In this document: positions 5,338 through 7,179 of the stretch, piece by piece
Layout of the letters: the number at the start of each line of letters is the position of its first letter
Numbering within the stretch: position 1 is the stretch's first letter
Source of the DNA: an uncultured Actinomycetes bacterium
Lineage (GTDB): Bacteria; Actinomycetota; Actinomycetes; Nanopelagicales; Nanopelagicaceae
DNA: 7,179 nt
NCBI GenBank assembly: GCA_903844585.1
Contig: CAIMUD010000129.1
Span: forward strand, 1 to 7,179
Direction: 5' to 3'
Program-made: the position numbers and the translations under genes
The notes under the pieces: generated by a model
The model's input: the letters and a program-made list of their open reading frames with translations, nothing else
Databases searched by the model: none
Told to the model about the DNA's origin: nothing

Positions 5338-6249
5338 TTAGCGACCTACCTCCGTGTATGGGCGTGCGATTCCTGCAACTGCTTTATTGAGTTTTTCTAG
5401 ACGTGGAATAGCTGTATTTGTTAGGAAATCTGTGCGCTCTGCGCCCTTCATTCCAATTGATTCCTTCCAAACAGAACGGCCGGCGATAAATCCTGATGCG
5501 CCACCTTCTGTACAAGAAATCTGAACAACCTTTTCGAATTCGTTAAATGCAACACCAGCAGAAAGTACAGCCCAAGGCACAGTTAGTCCTTCTGAAAGTC
5601 GACGGCAACCTTCTGGGCTACCTGGGTATTCAAGCTTCAAAAGATCTGGCTTGAGTTCGTTGAGAAGAAGAGCCGATTCCACAATGAGGTCTTCCTTCTG
5701 CTTTGCAGTCAGATCAGACTGTGATGGGAGGGTGTAGATAAGGTTTTCAATAACTGATGGAACTCCAGCAGCCTTACAACCAGCGATGATTTCCTTAACA
5801 ACGTTAAGAGTCTCTGATGTGAGATCTGGTTCGCCTGCGCCAATTGGGCGACCTGGGTGCATCATGACGAGTTGCTTAAGTGCATCTCCACCATTTTTCT
5901 TAACCCATGCGCCATCTTGTCCTGGCTTAATTGATGGACGTGGCTCGCCATTGAAATCACCACGATCGGGATTTTCTGCAGCGATAAGAAGTCCACAATT
6001 TTCATTTAGAACGCCAGCGCCAAGAACTGCGCCAACGCCAACTTCGATGTCAAGAAGAATTCCGCTTGCAAATGGTGTCAAGTGACGTGCAACTTCAATC
6101 TTTGCTTGCTGCATATCCTCTGTAGTTGCTTCAATGCCAATAGCTGCAAACATTTTCTTAAGTGTGTTGCGCTGATCCATTGCGATGATGGAAAAAATTC
6201 CAGACTCATTAGCAATAGAAGCTAGGCCTGTTTTATTACTCGGACTCAT
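5338..6249 (-). CDS. Class I aldolase of the LacD/YihT (DeoC/LacD) family
   Basis: A 303-residue cytoplasmic TIM-barrel aldolase that forms a Schiff base with its substrate. Lys205 in PDLLKLEYPG is the expected Schiff-base lysine, equal in position to Lys205 recalled for LacD and matching the DLYKVEMP site of YihT. Other conserved points are AMDQRNTLKKMF (23-34), SGILLDIEVG (62-71), Lys125 (DALKQLVM), Glu168 (SVIENL) and SGFIAGRSVW near the C-terminus, where the Arg is a likely phosphate or anion ligand. LacD cleaves tagatose 1,6-bisphosphate and YihT cleaves 6-deoxy-6-sulfofructose 1-phosphate. Both yield a triose phosphate, so the substrate here is probably a phosphorylated ketose. It follows the kinase gene by 12 bases, which suggests that the kinase supplies its substrate. 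The exact sugar is not determined. The annotation as tagatose-bisphosphate aldolase would be too specific. Confidence 0.9.
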   Translation of the reverse strand: MSPSNKTGLASIANESGIFSIIAMDQRNTLKKMFAAIGIEATTEDMQQAKIEVARHLTPFASGILLDIEVGVGAVLGAGVLNENCGLLIAAENPDRGDFNGEPRPSIKPGQDGAWVKKNGGDALKQLVMMHPGRPIGAGEPDLTSETLNVVKEIIAGCKAAGVPSVIENLIYTLPSQSDLTAKQKEDLIVESALLLNELKPDLLKLEYPGSPEGCRRLSEGLTVPWAVLSAGVAFNEFEKVVQISCTEGGASGFIAGRSVWKESIGMKGAERTDFLTNTAIPRLEKLNKAVAGIARPYTEVGR

Positions 6250-6261
6250 GTCGACTCTCTC

Positions 6262-7179
6262 TCATTTAACTTTCTCGGATACGAACTCGGTTATCACTTC
6301 GTCGATTGATGCGAACTTATCTAGTGCAGCAACGCGCGCAAAAGCTGCGGCGCCAAAGGCACCGGCTTCTTTTACGTGACTGATAGTTAGTCCTGGCATC
6401 AGAGTCGCCTTTGACTCTTTAACACTTCGCAAACGCAGCCAACCTCCGGCTGCACGCGAAATCTTGTGTACTCCAACTACTTTGTTGATGTGCTCAAGAA
6501 GCTTTCTTGTTTCATTTTGGTTATAACGAAGAGCTGCATCCCAGAGCACTTGGCCCGACGCCTCATTCGTTAAGGTAAATACAACTTCGTTTGACATAAA
6601 GTTTGGCTCAGATACAACGATTGATTCATCGACTGCATCTGGATTCCAGTTCTCATCAAATTTGGTGCGGATATCTGGATCGATTTGTTCAAAGAGGGCC
6701 AGTACGCGACGCAAAATAAGTCCTGCGCGAGTTCCGCCAAGAAGTAGCGTCTTTCCTGGCAAGACATGCGCACCAGAACCAACTCCGCCTCTTACCAATT
6801 CAACGCGATCATCTTCTGAAATTTTTCCAGGCACTGTACGCAGCAAAACATCTGCTGTGCCAGTTGAATTAAAGAGCACATCATCACCGAGCGCCCCAGA
6901 GCCAACTGCTGCAACTGGATGATCATGGCCTGCAACTGTTACGACTGCGCCAACAATCTGAGGCGGAACTCCAGCGCGATTTACTTTGCCAAAGCTCTCC
7001 CCTGCATTCCTTAGAGGAGGAATGAAAGATTGGTCCATGCCAATGAGATCAAGTGCCTCTTTCCATGGACTCTCGGTATCGAAATTCCAAAAGCCAGTGC
7101 GGGAAGCAAGAGAAGGCATTGTGTAACGCTCGCCCGTTAATTTATAGGCTACATATTCCTGAAGATTTAGCCATTGCAA
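6262..7179 (-). CDS. FGGY-family carbohydrate kinase, C-terminal about 305 residues (5' end outside window)
   Basis: This is part of an ATP-dependent sugar or polyol kinase. The window begins inside the N-terminal FGGY domain (QWLNLQEYVAYKLTGE, then SLASRTGFWNFD at 23-34 of the fragment). VTVAGHDHPVAAVGSGA (80-96) follows, in which Asp86 is the expected catalytic base, and FNSTGTADVLL starts the C-terminal ATP-binding domain. Near the end, the AAGGWLRLRSVKESK stretch and AGAFGAAAFARVA are the usual late FGGY motifs. Family members are about 480-520 residues, so roughly 170-200 are missing. The frame is open to the window edge, and the TTG at 7179 is an internal Leu codon. The GHDH form of the catalytic site differs from the GAGDN of xylulokinases, so xylulose kinase is not favoured. 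FGGY kinases phosphorylate C1 (fuculose, rhamnulose) or a terminal carbon. With the aldolase next door, a ketose substrate is likely. Confidence 0.92.
   Translation of the reverse strand: MQWLNLQEYVAYKLTGERYTMPSLASRTGFWNFDTESPWKEALDLIGMDQSFIPPLRNAGESFGKVNRAGVPPQIVGAVVTVAGHDHPVAAVGSGALGDDVLFNSTGTADVLLRTVPGKISEDDRVELVRGGVGSGAHVLPGKTLLLGGTRAGLILRRVLALFEQIDPDIRTKFDENWNPDAVDESIVVSEPNFMSNEVVFTLTNEASGQVLWDAALRYNQNETRKLLEHINKVVGVHKISRAAGGWLRLRSVKESKATLMPGLTISHVKEAGAFGAAAFARVAALDKFASIDEVITEFVSEKVK

Noticed and set aside
5338..6249. Naming the aldolase as tagatose-bisphosphate aldolase or sulfofructose-phosphate aldolase
   Set aside because: Both belong to the same family and share the lysine site seen here. 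The window has no PfkB kinase, sulfo-sugar enzymes or tagatose genes that would decide between them.
7177..7179. TTG at 7179 as start of the carbohydrate kinase
   Set aside because: The protein would lack most of the FGGY N-terminal domain. The codon is an internal Leu and the gene runs off the window.
6262..7179. Xylulokinase assignment for the kinase
   Set aside because: The catalytic segment reads GHDHPVAA rather than the GAGDN-type motif of xylulokinases, and an aldolase rather than xylose isomerase is adjacent.
1..7179. CRISPR array, insertion sequence, tRNA, phage or defence system
   Set aside because: No regularly spaced direct repeats, transposase, integrase, tRNA-like cloverleaf or known defence domain was seen. 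All of the larger open frames are explained by ordinary cellular genes.

Overview
The window looks like chromosomal DNA from an actinobacterium with moderate, not high, GC content and very little space between genes. The best evidence for this is the LexA operators, which follow the actinobacterial/Gram-positive form TCGAAC-N4-GTTCGA, and the lexA/LysM-protein divergent pair, which resembles the mycobacterial lexA-Rv2719c locus. TANNNT -10 elements placed exactly for leaderless start codons agree with it. The modest GC, short intergenic gaps and sugar ABC transporter suggest a streamlined aquatic lineage such as freshwater acI/Nanopelagicales. That last step is inference, as no taxonomic search could be run.

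Left part (1-2430), DNA damage response. The C-terminal part of an iron-sulfur cryptochrome/photolyase (FeS-BCP class) runs rightward. It converges, with a 2-base gap, on a small exported LysM protein. That gene is divergent from lexA, and the space between them holds three LexA boxes: one perfect palindrome beside the LysM gene and a 21-bp tandem pair over the lexA promoter. The LysM protein is therefore a good candidate for an SOS-induced cell-division inhibitor of the YneA/Rv2719c kind. After lexA comes a small lipoprotein, probably of the DUF4864 family.

Middle (2431-2509). A strong GC-rich hairpin and an adjacent AT-rich inverted repeat separate the rightward lipoprotein gene from the leftward operon and probably stop transcription from both sides.

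Right part (2506-7179), sugar uptake and catabolism. Five tightly packed minus-strand genes are read in this order: FGGY-family carbohydrate kinase (5' end outside the window), LacD/YihT-type class I aldolase, single-domain sugar ABC ATPase, RbsC-type permease, and periplasmic-binding-protein-type substrate-binding protein. The likely flow is import of a sugar, phosphorylation of a ketose form, then aldol cleavage to triose units. The substrate cannot be read from the sequence. No regulator or isomerase lies in the window, and the operon promoter is also outside it.

No mobile element, CRISPR array, tRNA or rRNA was seen. I did not find a clearly undescribed system. The most interesting points are the compact SOS module and the unassigned kinase-aldolase-transporter operon.
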